Shown here: in pieces, positions 10,440 through 21,737 of the stretch
How positions within the stretch are numbered: the first letter of the stretch is position 1
Layout: each line of letters starts with the position of its first letter
DNA from: Nitzschia sp. pyKryTriq1
Taxonomy: Eukaryota; Bacillariophyta; Bacillariophyceae; Bacillariales; Bacillariaceae
NCBI GenBank assembly: GCA_956465555.1
Contig: OY101120.1
Span: 310,001 to 374,000 of the forward strand
DNA length: 64,000 nt
Reading direction: 5' to 3'
The notes under the pieces: model-generated
Database searches by the model: none
The model's input: only the letters and a program-made list of their open reading frames with translations
Told to the model about the DNA's origin: nothing
Program-made: the position numbers and the translations under genes

Positions 10440-12125
10440 TTAGTAGATTGTCTTTTGGTAGGAAGAGCCGCTTGTAGTAGTAGACGCGGACTTTTCTGCA
10501 ACAGTGGGCATCATCATGTTGTTGTTGTTGTTGTTGTTGTAATTCGAATTATTGGTAGTGTTCGAGGCAACGAGCTTTTCGGGATCCTCATTGGTGAGTA
10601 CCGATAGATAATTCGTATTCCTTGGATGCTGGCGATTATTATTCTTCGTACTCGTACTGGATTTCTTCCACAACAACCTCGGTTCTTCTTCTACTTCATC
10701 TTCGCCTTGTGACGGTCGTCGTTTTTTGCGTCGAATACAGTCGGATCCATATTCTCGACATAAGAAAAAGATCCCTATCAGAAGCGGAAGGCTCGCGATC
10801 AGAGTCAAGTTGACCGATCCCACCTTGGCTTGTAGACGGACACCTACCACTTGACTGTCATCAATATCAATATCATTGTCTTTGTTGTTGTTGCTGCTGC
10901 TGTTTGCGTTTGCTATGACACCACTACCACTACCGCTTTCACCACCACTACTACTATCGTCGGATGTGGAGGTGGTCGATATTGCCTTGACAATAATACA
11001 GGAAGCTTGTACTCGTCGTCGATCCACATACGACGATAATTTCCAAAGACATCCCCCTTGTAATGACGTCTGCTGGGCGTCGCAGACCCGTCTTTGCAGT
11101 GCTAATGGATGTATCGCCATGTCAATATCAATCTGTGCGATCAATTTACTGCTGAAGCTGCTGCCAGAAGAGGAGGAGGAGGAGGAGGAGGATATAGTGG
11201 TTGTGGATGCATTGTCGTATACCAAAATATAAAAATCGGCCACGGCCGCTTCATACACAAAAGTTGTTTCTCCGCCTTGTCCCGAATATCGCTTGAGGAT
11301 GGATTTTCTCCGGAAATCCGGAGGAAAGGATGCGGACGATGAAGCAGAAGAAGTATCATCTTCCAACGATTTCAGAGCGGCGTATCCTTGTAACAAATAA
11401 ATATTGGCCGATCCTTTTTTCTGAAGAATATCCACCGAAAGTTTGGATCCTTGATTCAAATGATAATACGAGTACTGATACTGGCGACCACTTTCACTGC
11501 CACTGTCGCCTCCTCTTCCTCCTGCTGCTGCTCCTTTGAGAGAAATGGTCACAGTGTCGTGCAGTTTTTTGGCCGTTTCCGGAGATGGAAGCGGACATTT
11601 GGCGTTTTTGCCTTCCATGACTGGAGAAAAGGCATAGACTTCTACGCCAACTTCTGGTGGTTCTGCTGAAATGCCATCGGTACTGGTCGCCATCATGGGC
11701 ATTGCAGGATTATACGAATAAATCTCAAAGGTACTTCGCGACCACAAGGGCGGAGTGGAGACTTGCCAGGTTTCACCGACATTTAACACAAATTGTTGTT
11801 CCGTGGGATACGAGGCGGCAAATCCCCAAAGGACGGCCCAAAAGACAAAGGAGGACACGGCCCAGATTCCAGGACCCCGGGGGGCAAAAACACAGCATCC
11901 TCCGCATACTCTGGAAATGCAAGCACAACATCCATCACATTTCTGACAATCTTGGGGCGGCGGGCTGTCGTTGTTGTTATTGTTGTCGTCGTAGTAATAA
12001 TTTAGTGGCGGATCGCCCCACTGTTGACTTCCGACTGCTCCGTATTGGAAATCAGTCGAAGAAAAAGCACTGGCACCGCTGGCGGTTGAATTCGTGGGGC
12101 GGTGGTGGCCTCGTCCCATCGCCAT
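10440..12125 (-). CDS. Two-span membrane protein with Cys-rich N-terminus
   Basis: Single exon, 561 aa from the ATG at 12125; the frame continues upstream but only without an ATG. The N-terminus is disordered. A Cys cluster (CQKCDGCCACISRVCGGCC, ~75-95) leads into a first membrane segment (AVSSFVFWAVLWGFAA). About 370 residues of Ser-rich, beta-type sequence follow, then a second membrane segment (LTLIASLPLLIGIFFLC), a basic stop (RRKKRR) and an Asn-rich tail. The topology, a large lumenal or extracellular domain between two spans, recalls the ectodomain layout of plant APD-type proteins, but no RING domain is present. No function assigned. Confidence 0.8.
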   Translation of the reverse strand: MAMGRGHHRPTNSTASGASAFSSTDFQYGAVGSQQWGDPPLNYYYDDNNNNNDSPPPQDCQKCDGCCACISRVCGGCCVFAPRGPGIWAVSSFVFWAVLWGFAASYPTEQQFVLNVGETWQVSTPPLWSRSTFEIYSYNPAMPMMATSTDGISAEPPEVGVEVYAFSPVMEGKNAKCPLPSPETAKKLHDTVTISLKGAAAGGRGGDSGSESGRQYQYSYYHLNQGSKLSVDILQKKGSANIYLLQGYAALKSLEDDTSSASSSASFPPDFRRKSILKRYSGQGGETTFVYEAAVADFYILVYDNASTTTISSSSSSSSSGSSFSSKLIAQIDIDMAIHPLALQRRVCDAQQTSLQGGCLWKLSSYVDRRRVQASCIIVKAISTTSTSDDSSSGGESGSGSGVIANANSSSNNNKDNDIDIDDSQVVGVRLQAKVGSVNLTLIASLPLLIGIFFLCREYGSDCIRRKKRRPSQGEDEVEEEPRLLWKKSSTSTKNNNRQHPRNTNYLSVLTNEDPEKLVASNTTNNSNYNNNNNNNMMMPTVAEKSASTTTSGSSYQKTIY

Positions 12126-13175
12126 GCTGTTCACTTTTTGATTTATTCCGGGCTTTCTTGTTGTCTCTCTCTGAAATAAAAAATATAAATATGAAAGTAA
12201 CAAGCACTCGCACTCGACAGCCTAAAGTGGGCGATTGTTTGCTGCAGGGCTTTTCGTACCTGCTGATAGTCCTTGTGTTGGTTTATAGTTTAGTTGATAC
12301 CGCCACCGGTACTCGTACAAGATGAAAAACAAAGATCTATTTGATTGTGTTGCCGTTGACCGTCCTTCTCCATACCGGTATTGCCTCCGACGACACGGAC
12401 CGCAAAAAATAACAATGCAAAACGACCAGTGAGAAAGTCGAGAAGACTGCCACCAGCAGTCTACCCCGCCCGGTACTGTACCGACCGTACATCTCTACCG
12501 GTATTACATATGCTTGTATGTACAAGTACAGTACTACTGTAGTTTTGCGGTTGGATGGGAATTGAGCGAATGGCGAGAGCGCAGCTGGCTGGCAGACGGC
12601 GGACGGCGCGTCATCGTTACGTTATTACAAACAAGCAAGGTGGTGGTCTACGGTCGGTACCAGGTACGCTCTACAGACACCAGCTACAGTACCAGCAGGT
12701 ACGTACCGTACACAACAGTACCACTGTACCGTACACGTACGTACGGCAGACACCAGTCTGTCTGTCTACAGTCTACAGTATCGTCATTCGGATGGTTCGA
12801 ATGTGAGATATGCACGTCTGAGTACAAAACGGTAATATAACTGACATACATAATAAGGACGACGGCGCGCGTGGAGAGGCACTTGCCGTCACTATTTATT
12901 TTGGTGTCGTTTGTACTGAACGGAAATTCTTTGAGTCTTGTATGGCTATCCATGTCTTCTATCATCGGCATTCCAGTCATGTTGAATAAAAGAATACAGT
13001 AATGCACGATGACGATAATTCCGCCCCCCTCCGATCATATCATCTTCCTCTCGCCGGCCTTCCGAATTAATTTTTTCGTCGAAAGGAGTAGTAGTGTCGA
13101 CCCAAATTTTTGGTTCAAGAATACAACCACCACAAACTATATTCAAAAAGTCGAAGAAAAATAATCATAAATACC
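12126..13175. other. Divergent intergenic region with GTAC palindromes
   Basis: Separates a minus-strand and a plus-strand gene, so it holds both 5' flanks. GTAC/GGTACC/ACCGGT motifs are dense at about 12475-12545 and 12650-12770. A TTTCAG near 12172 could end a 5' UTR intron of the minus-strand gene. No further gene seen. Confidence 0.5.
12650..12770. repeat. GTAC-centred palindrome cluster
   Basis: Contains GGTACC, GTACGTAC, CAGTACCAG and TACCGTACAC in close succession, like the clusters near 8.1, 21.4 and 23.6 kb. Confidence 0.65.
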
Positions 13176-14959
13176 ATGACGTCCAAGAACAAACACGACA
13201 ACCAGAACGAAACACAGAATGAAGATGAAAGAGAAACTGAAAATGAAAATGAAACAATACCACGCCCCAACAACAGCAGCTTTCTGCTTGTAGGTCCATC
13301 GTCTCAGCTTCGAGCCCCATCGAGTCTGTTATCGGGGGCATTACCACCAAGCTTACTTCAAGAGGGAGAAGAAGAAACCATCAACATCAACAACAACAAC
13401 AACTCGAGTGGTGGCGTTGGTGGTGTTCTGTCATCATCATCATCATCATCGCCATCATTATTATTGAATAGCAACAACAACAACAATAATAATTCTATTA
13501 TTGCCATGCGTCCACGCCGACTTTGGAGCGTCCAAGACACGGCTCCGAAACGAATCCCCCAGGGTTATCCTCCCCTCAATCCTCAATGCACTACCTATGT
13601 GGGCGATGCTTCCCCCTCGGTCGTAGCCGTGCGGATATCAGAATGTTTGCGGAAACGAAGTATCGCGGTCGAATACGATGATGAAACCGTAAGTACTAAT
13701 ATTCGTACGTACTGTATGTACTAGTAGTTAGTTGTTACGCAAAAAGTGCACCCAAGTGCACTTCAGCCATTCGCCAGGTGGCGTGCGTGCGTGATTCATT
13801 CCTCCGGTCGTTTCTCACGCCTTTTGAACTACTTGTGCTACTCGGTACTCGTTACCTTTTGTAGGTCATAGCCACAGCCTTGACGGTAGATCGGTGTCTC
13901 TTTCAAGTTCAATTGTACAAGGGAGATCCAGAGTTGTTTTCCCATGGCGTCGTGGTCGAATGCATGAGAATTTCAGGCAATGTCATTTCGTTCCATACGG
14001 CCTGCCGGGCCATCTTACAGGCAGCGTTGGGTCAATCGACGGGAGATGATACCGACCGCCCCCTCCATCATTGCAATGGCCGAGAATTTCAACGCTTGCC
14101 CGACAAATTCATGTCGTCGTCGTCGTCGATGACGACACTGGAACACAATGCTAGGTCGGCGAAATCGGCATTTTGGGCGGCGCAAGCACTGGAACAAGCA
14201 AAGGAACTCATTCACAAAGATCGTTTGGACACTCAAGTTCTGGGGATGGAACGCTTGGTCGATCTGACGACACCCTCCATATGCGGAAGTGAGATTGCTT
14301 TGTCCACTAGTTTGCAACTCGTCGAACAGGATCCTCAATGGCTGGTCCATCGCGTCATGATTGATGATGAACTCGAAGGGGATCTAAGTACTTTTGGGGC
14401 GGCCTTGCGGACGATGAACTCCAACAACAACAACAACAACACGAATATTCATTCCACAACTATTTCTGATGCGGAAATTACATCAGACGAGGGCCGTCTC
14501 GCATCTCAAGCCCGCGCTTTGGCTCTTCGGGTCTTGTGCAACGCAGTGAGCAATTTGTCAGAAGCTAACAAGCTAAGCACAATTCTGAATCATAATAGTA
14601 ATCATGCGTCGACGACAGCAAGAGAAGATCATGGACCGCATGATTATGATCATCATCCTCTGACCGAAAAGCCCTTCTTGGACAGTTTGGTGGAAGATCT
14701 CAAGGGTGTGAATAGGCCACCTAGCATAGTCCAGGCAGGAACCAATACATTGGCATCTGTCCATGAGGCAGCCATTGCTGTTCGTATTCTTCGAATTCTG
14801 GGAGAGCATTCTGCAAACGTTCAAGAATTTTTGGGATCGGAGGTCGTGCTGGAGCGATTGGAAGTGGCGCGGACTTGTGGACGGGCGACCCATATCGTCC
14901 TGCAGCAAGAAGCCGAAAGGACGTACGCGAAACTTACCGAAGATATTCGATCCTGCTAA
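13176..14959 (+). CDS. Hypothetical helical protein with Asn-rich N-terminus
   Basis: Two exons, 13176-13688 and 13865-14959, with a 176-base GT-AG intron between codons; 535 aa. The first 110 residues are disordered with Asn and Ser runs. After them come RPRRLWSVQD and SVVAVRISECLRKRSIAVEYDDE; the latter bridges the junction into VIATALTVDRCLFQVQLY, a well-conserved-looking core. The rest is helical (ALRVLCNAVSNL, AIAVRILRILGEHSANVQEFL), similar in feel to ARM/HEAT repeats. No family confirmed. The 5' flank is shared with the divergent membrane-protein gene. Confidence 0.8.
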
Positions 14960-15192
14960 AACGAGTACGAGTAGTAGAGGAGTAAGGTCGTACTAGTAGT
15001 CTAGTAGGAGACCAGCAAAAATTATTTTATAAATTCAATTGAATGCGAGTTTGAAGGAATGAATCAAAACAGTATGCGTACTAGTAGCTAGAACTACTCT
15101 CGAATATAGGGTAGACTGCTATCTAATCACAATCATTGCAGACTATTGAAAGAAATGAGGATGACATCTTTGCTGCTATATTGCCCATAGTC

Positions 15193-15226
<34 letters not shown>
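15193..15226. repeat. (ATT)n microsatellite at a stop codon
   Basis: About eleven ATT units directly abut the TAA of the minus-strand flavoenzyme gene, so length changes would alter only the 3' UTR. Confidence 0.9.
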
Positions 15227-17345
15227 TTAGAGACCTATCCGTTTCAAAAAGTTGTAAAGCCAGAGCAACTGAGTCGTCTTTTCGTAGTACACATCGGCCG
15301 CCATGAGCTGCAAAGCCATGGCATAGGATGGATACGGATGAATGACCTTGGCGAGAGCGTCAAAGGTCATACCCGCACTACGTGCGACGGCTATTTCGGA
15401 AATGAGTTCGCCGGCAGCCGGAGCCATGATGGTAGCTCCCAAGATTTTTCCATTGCGTTTGTGGTACAAGACTTTGAGAATTCCAATTCGATTCCCGTCA
15501 CAGAGGGCTCGATCTACTTCGTCCAATTTCCTTTTGGAAACACCCACAACATCATCACCCAATTCTTTTCGCGCTTGTGCTTCCGTGTATCCAATCGACG
15601 CAATTTCGGGACTCGTAAAGGTGCATGCTGGCACGTCCGACAAGACTCCTGGATCCGACAGCGGAAGCAAAATGTTGCGCGCTGCAATGGCACCTTGATA
15701 CCCAGCATAGTGAGTACTATGATGCCGACGAAGATAAAGGCAAGACGTATAGAATGATGATTAGCGACGATGTTTGTTCAATCTCGGCGTCCGCACGCAT
15801 TGTTCAAAATAGTGCAAGACCCAGAAGTAGATAAGATATAGTATGCGGTATGTGTACTCACAATTGTTTATCACCAGTACAATCTCCAGCCGCATAGATT
15901 CCCTTGCAGGTAGTTTCGAGTTTGTCGTTGACTTTGATACCTCCGTTCTTGGAGGCATCGAGCTCAATGCCAACAGTTTCGAGTCCTAGTCCTTTTGTAT
16001 TGGGTACCCGACCAATGGAAACCAACAACACATCCCCAACGACATCAGCGACTTTCTTGTTGTTGGGAGTGGTGGTGCTGGTGCTCGTCGCTACTGATGC
16101 TGATGCTGTATGAGACCCATCGGCATTTTTGGTCACGGATTCGAGACGACCAGATACTACAGTAATGCCTTCTTGTTGTTCAAAGACCTGTTGAAGGAGT
16201 TCCGAGACTTCTGGTTCTTCTCGTGGTAGCAATCGAGATGCAATGATCGTCACCTGGGAACCCAATCGAGAAAAAGCTTGCGCCAATTCGCATCCAATCT
16301 GTAGTGCCACAATAATAGTATCAATAATATTAATAACAATAACAATAATAATAAGATCGAGGAGAGGAATATCATGAGAAATTAAAAGAACAAGGACAAG
16401 AACATCGTACGGACGATTCTTCGCTTGTTTATCGTTCCACATAAGGCAACGCAAACGTACCGGTCCTCCACCCACAACCGTCAATCGTTTCGGAAGTTCC
16501 TTTAGTTTCCAAACCTCCTCGTAGGTAATGTATTCGACATTATTAATATTTTGATTGTTGTCGTCGTTGTCATCGCCGTCTAGTTGTAGTTGTAATCCAG
16601 GAATCAAACTCTTGGCATTTTTGGGCGTCGCTCCCGTACACAAGACAATCCCTTGGGTCGCCTCAAATAATAATGACATCACAGGAGGATCCTTTCCTGG
16701 TTGTTGTTGTTGTTGTTGCTGCACGGATACGGATACAGTTCGTGAGGAAGTCAAGGTAGCCATTCCTTCGACCGTTTGAATGTTCATTTTCGCCAAGGCT
16801 TCGGGAGAATCATCTTTTTCATAAATTTCTTGTTGAATCGTTTGAAAGCGTTGTTGAATTTCACTCCAATTCGATGGTGATGAGGATGAGGATGATGTCA
16901 TGTACTGTCGTACAATTTGTGCGGCCTTGGCACTTGCCAGTAACGATTTACTAGGTACGCATCCCGTCCAAGTACAATCGCCTCCCAATGCTTGACCTTC
17001 AATCAGCAAGCAACTCTTTTTCAGCGTCTGCGATGCAAACTTGGCGGCCGTCAATCCGGCGCTCCCTCCTCCTACCACAATCAAATCAAAGGAGGACGAC
17101 GAGGATTTCGTTGGTGTGCTTGTGGTGGTTGCTGACATGATGGAGAGTGAAGAGGGTATTTTTCGACTGATGCTTTGTATTGATGCTGGAGTGATGCTCT
17201 TGTGCAAAAGTGCCGACACAGTGGAGTTCTCTTGTTCTTTGACCAACAAGAATACCAAAAACAGGAGGATCCACCAGGAAAACAGGGGGGACAACAGTGC
17301 CATGGGTTTCAAGAGACGTGAACCTCTGTAGCATGTAATACTCAT
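15227..17345 (-). CDS. Class I pyridine nucleotide-disulfide oxidoreductase (lipoamide dehydrogenase/mercuric reductase-like)
   Basis: Three exons: 17345-16461, 16298-15862 and 15716-15227; 603 aa. An N-terminal hydrophobic segment (WWILLFLVFLLV, ~24-35) suggests ER/plastid entry; the ATG at 17303 is an alternative start. FAD site LIVVGGGSAGLTA (~88-100), redox-active pair in GGDCTWTGCVPSK (Cys124, Cys129), and NAD site LTVVGGGP followed by IGCELAQAFSRLGSQV across intron 1. A second FAD motif is GIYAAGDCTGD, and a dimerisation domain ends the protein. The usual His-Glu pair near the C-terminus reads HPYPSYAM: the His is present, but Tyr occupies the place where HPT-S-E enzymes have Glu. Exact substrate unknown. 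Intron 1 (162 bases) is a multiple of three and has no in-frame stop. Confidence 0.88.
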
Positions 17346-17861
17346 TTAGTCTAGCAATACTTCCAATGTACATCAACATCAGAAAGTACTGTATACTAAA
17401 AGAGCTGATGGAAGATGGAAGTCTTATTGTATCTCGTGAGATCGTGGCGAACGCGATCTTATTTTTTGCTCCCTTCAAAAAATCGCGAAGGCCTTTGACT
17501 CCTTCGACTGAAACTTAGCGACGTCGTCTGTCGTCGTCAGACAGGCGGGCAGAGGGCAGACGGCTACATACCGACGATATCGATCTTTGACCCACACGAT
17601 TTAAAAACTATTCAATCTCAGCGTCCATCCAATTTTTGTCGTTTTTTCTTTCTTTCGACGACGACCATGAGATGATGATGTTGGTTGATGATCATATAAT
17701 GGAAGGAAGAATCATCATCATTCTGATGCAATACCTGTCTGTCAGTGACTGGCACGCCATATTATAACATTGTAAGCATTCCTACGGTGCCTCATCAAAA
17801 CCTTTGCTCTATTCTGACTGTACTGACTGTATTTAGTACATGCATCTACGAAACAAATTCA
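17346..17861. other. Divergent promoter region
   Basis: Lies between the flavoenzyme (minus) and the methyltransferase (plus). The frame of the methyltransferase stays open upstream to about 17745 but has no ATG there. No distinct elements recognised. Confidence 0.5.
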
Positions 17862-19106
17862 ATGACGAAACAATCAAAATCCATACCATCATCACGCAAT
17901 ATCAAGCACCAGAGGAAGAATCGTCGGGAGAAACACCGTGACCCGTCATCTGATATCAACGATGATGATGACGAGGACGACGACCACCGCCAGCAAGAGC
18001 AGCAGCAGTGTTTGTGCTTTCAAGATGTCATGGAATCCTATCAACAAAAACAGAGGAAGCAACAGCACCAAGAAGGAGGAGGCATGGATGATCACGAGGA
18101 AGATGACATTGCGGCTCATGTCTTTTTTGAACTTGCCAACGCTCCCATGGTCAGCTATCGAATCGACAACATCAACAACATTACCGGCAAAGAAGGAGAA
18201 ATAAACGACGACAAGAAGGAGGAGAACAAGAAGAGTAAGAGTAAGAGTAAGGGTGAGGTGAAATCGAAGATGATTCGAATTCATCAAGATCATGCTGATG
18301 CTTGTGGACACCATACGGGTGGAATTGTCTGGGAGACATCCTATCTTCTCTTGAATTATCTGCGACAAAAGTACCTTTTCTTTGGAATGGATAAATCCGA
18401 GGAGGAGGGTACCCGATCAGGAGGGTTGTCATCATCATCGGCGTCGTCGTATCCGTGCGGCAAGACGGTTGTCGAAGTGGGAGCAGGATGTGGACTATTG
18501 GGCCTTGGTATCTATCATTCCAAGCTTGCCGAAAGAGTCATTTTGACAGAGACGGATTCGGTACTCCCAAATTTGAAGCGAAACGTCCAGAACAACTACC
18601 ATTTCAGCAGCAGCAGCAGCAGCAGCAAGAAGCAGACTGTGGAAGAATCATCGTCCTCCAAAGCGGACAAAAATATTATGGTTCGAGCGTGTGCTTTGGA
18701 CTGGACACGCTACAAGGAAGATTGTCAAGCTTGCCATTATTATTTAGAGCCCCATAGTGTCGATATGATTGTGGGTACGGATGTGGTGTTTTCGACTCGG
18801 TTTGTCGGGCCACTCTTGGACACTTTGAGATATCTGGCACATGCGGAAACGACCATTTTATTGTGTCTCCAAGAGCGATGCCCGGATGCTCATCAATTAT
18901 TACTAGAGTCGGCAAACAATCATGGCTTGAGCGTTCGAGACATATCGGAACAAGTCACGGAGGTTCCGACCTGTGAATGGGGACGAGATCTAGACTGCTG
19001 TATTCTTCAACTACGAGTCGTCGACGACGTCGACGTCGGAGAAATCACCAAAATGGATCAAAGCCCGGAAAAACCCAAAAAGAAGAAGCAGAAGTTGCTA
19101 GTATAG
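17862..19106 (+). CDS. METTL21-like protein methyltransferase (Methyltransf_16 type)
   Basis: Single exon, 414 aa from the ATG at 17862. Residues 1-150 are acidic, Gln-rich and disordered. The catalytic part starts with GGIVWETSYLLLNYL, the typical Trp-Glu lead-in of this group. AdoMet motif I is TVVEVGAGCGLLGLGIY, the acidic post-I residue is in LTETD, and motif IV is DMIVGTDVVFSTRFV. These enzymes methylate lysines on chaperones, elongation factors and other proteins; the target here is unknown. A Ser-run and Lys/Ser/Glu linker are inserted between motifs I and IV. The C-terminus is a Lys-rich KPKKKKQK stretch, a possible nuclear signal. Confidence 0.85.
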   Translation: MTKQSKSIPSSRNIKHQRKNRREKHRDPSSDINDDDDEDDDHRQQEQQQCLCFQDVMESYQQKQRKQQHQEGGGMDDHEEDDIAAHVFFELANAPMVSYRIDNINNITGKEGEINDDKKEENKKSKSKSKGEVKSKMIRIHQDHADACGHHTGGIVWETSYLLLNYLRQKYLFFGMDKSEEEGTRSGGLSSSSASSYPCGKTVVEVGAGCGLLGLGIYHSKLAERVILTETDSVLPNLKRNVQNNYHFSSSSSSSKKQTVEESSSSKADKNIMVRACALDWTRYKEDCQACHYYLEPHSVDMIVGTDVVFSTRFVGPLLDTLRYLAHAETTILLCLQERCPDAHQLLLESANNHGLSVRDISEQVTEVPTCEWGRDLDCCILQLRVVDDVDVGEITKMDQSPEKPKKKKQKLLV

Positions 19107-19264
19107 AATTGGACTTTGCATAGTTTGAAAGGGGGTCCTTTAAAATTAGCTAGAAGCGAGACAGTCTGCCAACGAATTAGTGTCGAGTAAATGCAGCGTC
19201 CTTCATATGGGTCTCCACGATTTTTTATGAACTAAGAATACATTCTTCTATCTTTTAGTATTGT

Positions 19265-20932
19265 TTAAAGTAAATCTTCCATACCCTCATTGTTCCAGAC
19301 CCATCGATCTCCTCGTTTCACGACCGAAGCACATCCCTTACTGATTCGCCACACGGCTTCCGGAATGGGAGTAGGATCGTACAAATACATGTTGGGAAAA
19401 TTCTCCTTGATCGCATCCGTGGCCGCTTGGGCCTTGTAGTGGGGGATGGTCGAGTCGAAATGGTGAGCCACATGGGTGGTTCCAATTTTGTGGTGCAAAA
19501 AGTCAATGACGCCCCAGGGGTCCATTTTGTCGTAGGGGCGGTCAATGGTGTGCAAGGCTCCCTTGACAAAGCTGTGATCGTCTTGAGAATAATGAGGAAC
19601 ATCCACATCCGTGTGTTGGAGCCTTTAAAAATAGCACAAAGAAACAAAATAACGCAAAATGAGTCGTTCCGTTTCGAAACAATCCTTTTTCTCGTGTTTG
19701 ATGAATGGGGTTGAAACTTACCAGGTATAAAGAACCAACCAGGCATTGACGACAATCAGTGGTCCACCGTAGAGGGCCATCATTTGGGGTAGGCCATTGC
19801 AGAGTGCCCAGGCGATAGCACTGGCCGCCACGGCAGCAACACCAATATCGGACTTGAACACTTTTTCCTTCCAGTTTCCAGGGAACAACTCCTTCTTGGG
19901 TTGGTTGGGGGTTGTCAAAGGGTCCGGCCAATAGTGGTTTGTCATGCCGCGGTCCAATCCACCGGTCGCACCAATCAACAAGTAAGCAGGCCATCCAACA
20001 ATCAAGTGCATAAAGGCTTGCAGAACACCCCACATTCGAACTCCAACGGTCTTTCCGTATTGCGCGATCAGGCTGTTTCGTCGAGAGACCGATCCCTCCT
20101 CAATGCTTTCGACCGGCTCGGGCACATGGGTTTCCCCAAGTTCCACATGGTTTGTGTATTGATGATGGACCGCATGGGATCGCTGCCAAGAATAATACGG
20201 AACCAAGAACAAGCTATGAAGTACGTATCCGACGGTATCTTGGATGGTTTTGTTTTTCGAAAAGGCGCCATGTCCACACTCGTGCGCCAACACCCACAAT
20301 CCCATGGCGACCGTACCGGTCACAACCGAGTAGGCGGTCCAAAACGGCAGCGTCAAGATATTTTCAGGAGGCAAGACGCTCAATGCATTGGCACCAATGT
20401 AGGTGCAAAGGGCTGTTCCGACGACCGACACACTCAAATATCCCAAAGACTTGGCCGTATCCACCTCGAAGCAGTCGGCTGGGATGACGGCTCGCAATTC
20501 CCGAGCCTCTGGAAAGTCAGAGTCTTGCCACTTGAGTGCTTGTCCATTAAGACCCTGTGTGTTTAGATAAAAGAAAATAGATCAGAGGGAGAAAACATCG
20601 TAAAGGAGAAAATGTGGGATTCTGTCGTTGCTGGGGCTAGTCAATGTCTGCTCCGTCGAATGATCAATCAAGTGTCGTCGATGTTCGACACACCGTACTA
20701 GTATGAATGCCGTACGTACCGAAAGAGCAATTCCAGTCATGTCGATTTCTACCCTCTCTTTAGGTGTTTTGTTTTGTTTCAAAGTTTGGAACGGAACAGT
20801 CGGAGGTTCGATAGCCACGGCATTGAGACCGCTGCCAATTCGTCGGCTGGTGGTCGACGAGCAGCTGGGGGCCTGGAATGCTGCCGCCGAAGAGGCAGAA
20901 GCCAAAAGCGTGACAGCAACGGAAAGTTTCAT
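19265..20932 (-). CDS. Plastid-targeted membrane fatty acid desaturase (Delta12/omega-3, FAD2-like)
   Basis: Three exons, 20932-20720, 20554-19722 and 19622-19265; introns of 165 and 99 bases; 467 aa. The presequence is a textbook diatom bipartite signal: MKLSVAVTLLASASSAAAF|QAPS, a signal peptide with an ASAF-type Phe at the cleavage site. Three di-iron histidine boxes are present: HECGH (162-166), HAVHH (198-202) and HVAHH (399-403). Four membrane spans fit between them, and YTWLQHTDVDVPHY precedes the last catalytic part, as in FAD2-type enzymes. It inserts a double bond into acyl chains of plastid glycerolipids. The boxes are closer to the eukaryotic FAD2/FAD3 group than to FAD6, so omega-6 versus omega-3 specificity stays open. 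Confidence 0.92.
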
Positions 20933-21325
20933 TGTTCTTTTTGTAAAGAAAACAGAAAATAAATAGAGAGGTTATTACTCTCAAAAAATATGTCGAAAGC
21001 AACAATTCTTTGGATGGCTGGGCAGAAAAAGAAGTAATAGTGATGACGAGGGCGTTTTGTGCATTTCGGCTCATCGATCGGAGGTGGAAGACGAAAAACG
21101 TATGAATGGGAATGTAATCAAAGCGTCGGAAGATTGAGGATTTGCCATTGGTCAACTTCGAGTTGAAGATACCCGGAGATACGGACGGAACTGAATGATG
21201 TGGAATCAAGGAAGCGTGGACACCTTTTCGTCCAATGAAAAGAGCTCATTTCCGGTGCGACGTGGTGTACCATTTGAAAAATGAATGGTGATGTTGTGTC
21301 GTCCCAGTCAACTTTACATCTTTCT

Positions 21326-21411
21326 ACAGTACCAGGTACATACAGTAGACTACAGTACCTGGTACCGGTACAGTACTGTACCGGGATGTACCGGTAACGG
21401 TACGTGTACTG
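21326..21411. repeat. GTAC-centred palindrome cluster
   Basis: Contains CAGTACCAGGTACATAC, CTGGTACCGGTACAGTAC and TGTACCGGTAACGGTACG one after another; several of these read the same on both strands. Confidence 0.7.
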
Positions 21412-21620
21412 TATCTGTGGCCCTAGCGTCTTGCTTGCTTCCGTTTCGTCCACCCTCCGTACACGCGTAGCTACTGCTTGGTTGGCTACTGTACCTGGTA
21501 CCGGTACATACGCGTTACGCATCGCCGGGCCGGGCGAGCCCGCGAAGCGTCTCTCTCGTGGTGCATGGCGGTGGAAGCGGGGGAAAAAATGAGAAGCCCA
21601 TCGCTGGGTCGTTTCTTTCC

Positions 21621-21627
21621 TATAAAA
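21621..21627 (+). promoter_or_regulatory. TATA-like box for the PP2C gene
   Basis: TATAAAA lies 111 bases before the PP2C ATG, at a plausible core-promoter distance. Confidence 0.4.
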
Positions 21628-21737
21628 AGAATAAGACACATCTGCCGTCAACCGACGTTTTTTCTTCTTTTTCCCGGTGATGTTCTCACAACAAACAGCA
21701 TATACCGGTACAACAATATCCACAACTAATAGATGCC

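Larger units (their letters stand above)
20933..21737. other. Divergent intergenic region with GTAC palindromes
   Basis: 5' flanks of the desaturase (minus) and the PP2C gene (plus). GTAC/GGTACC/ACCGGT clusters at 21326-21411 and 21487-21511. A long minus-strand frame here is repeat-driven and is not called. Confidence 0.5.
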
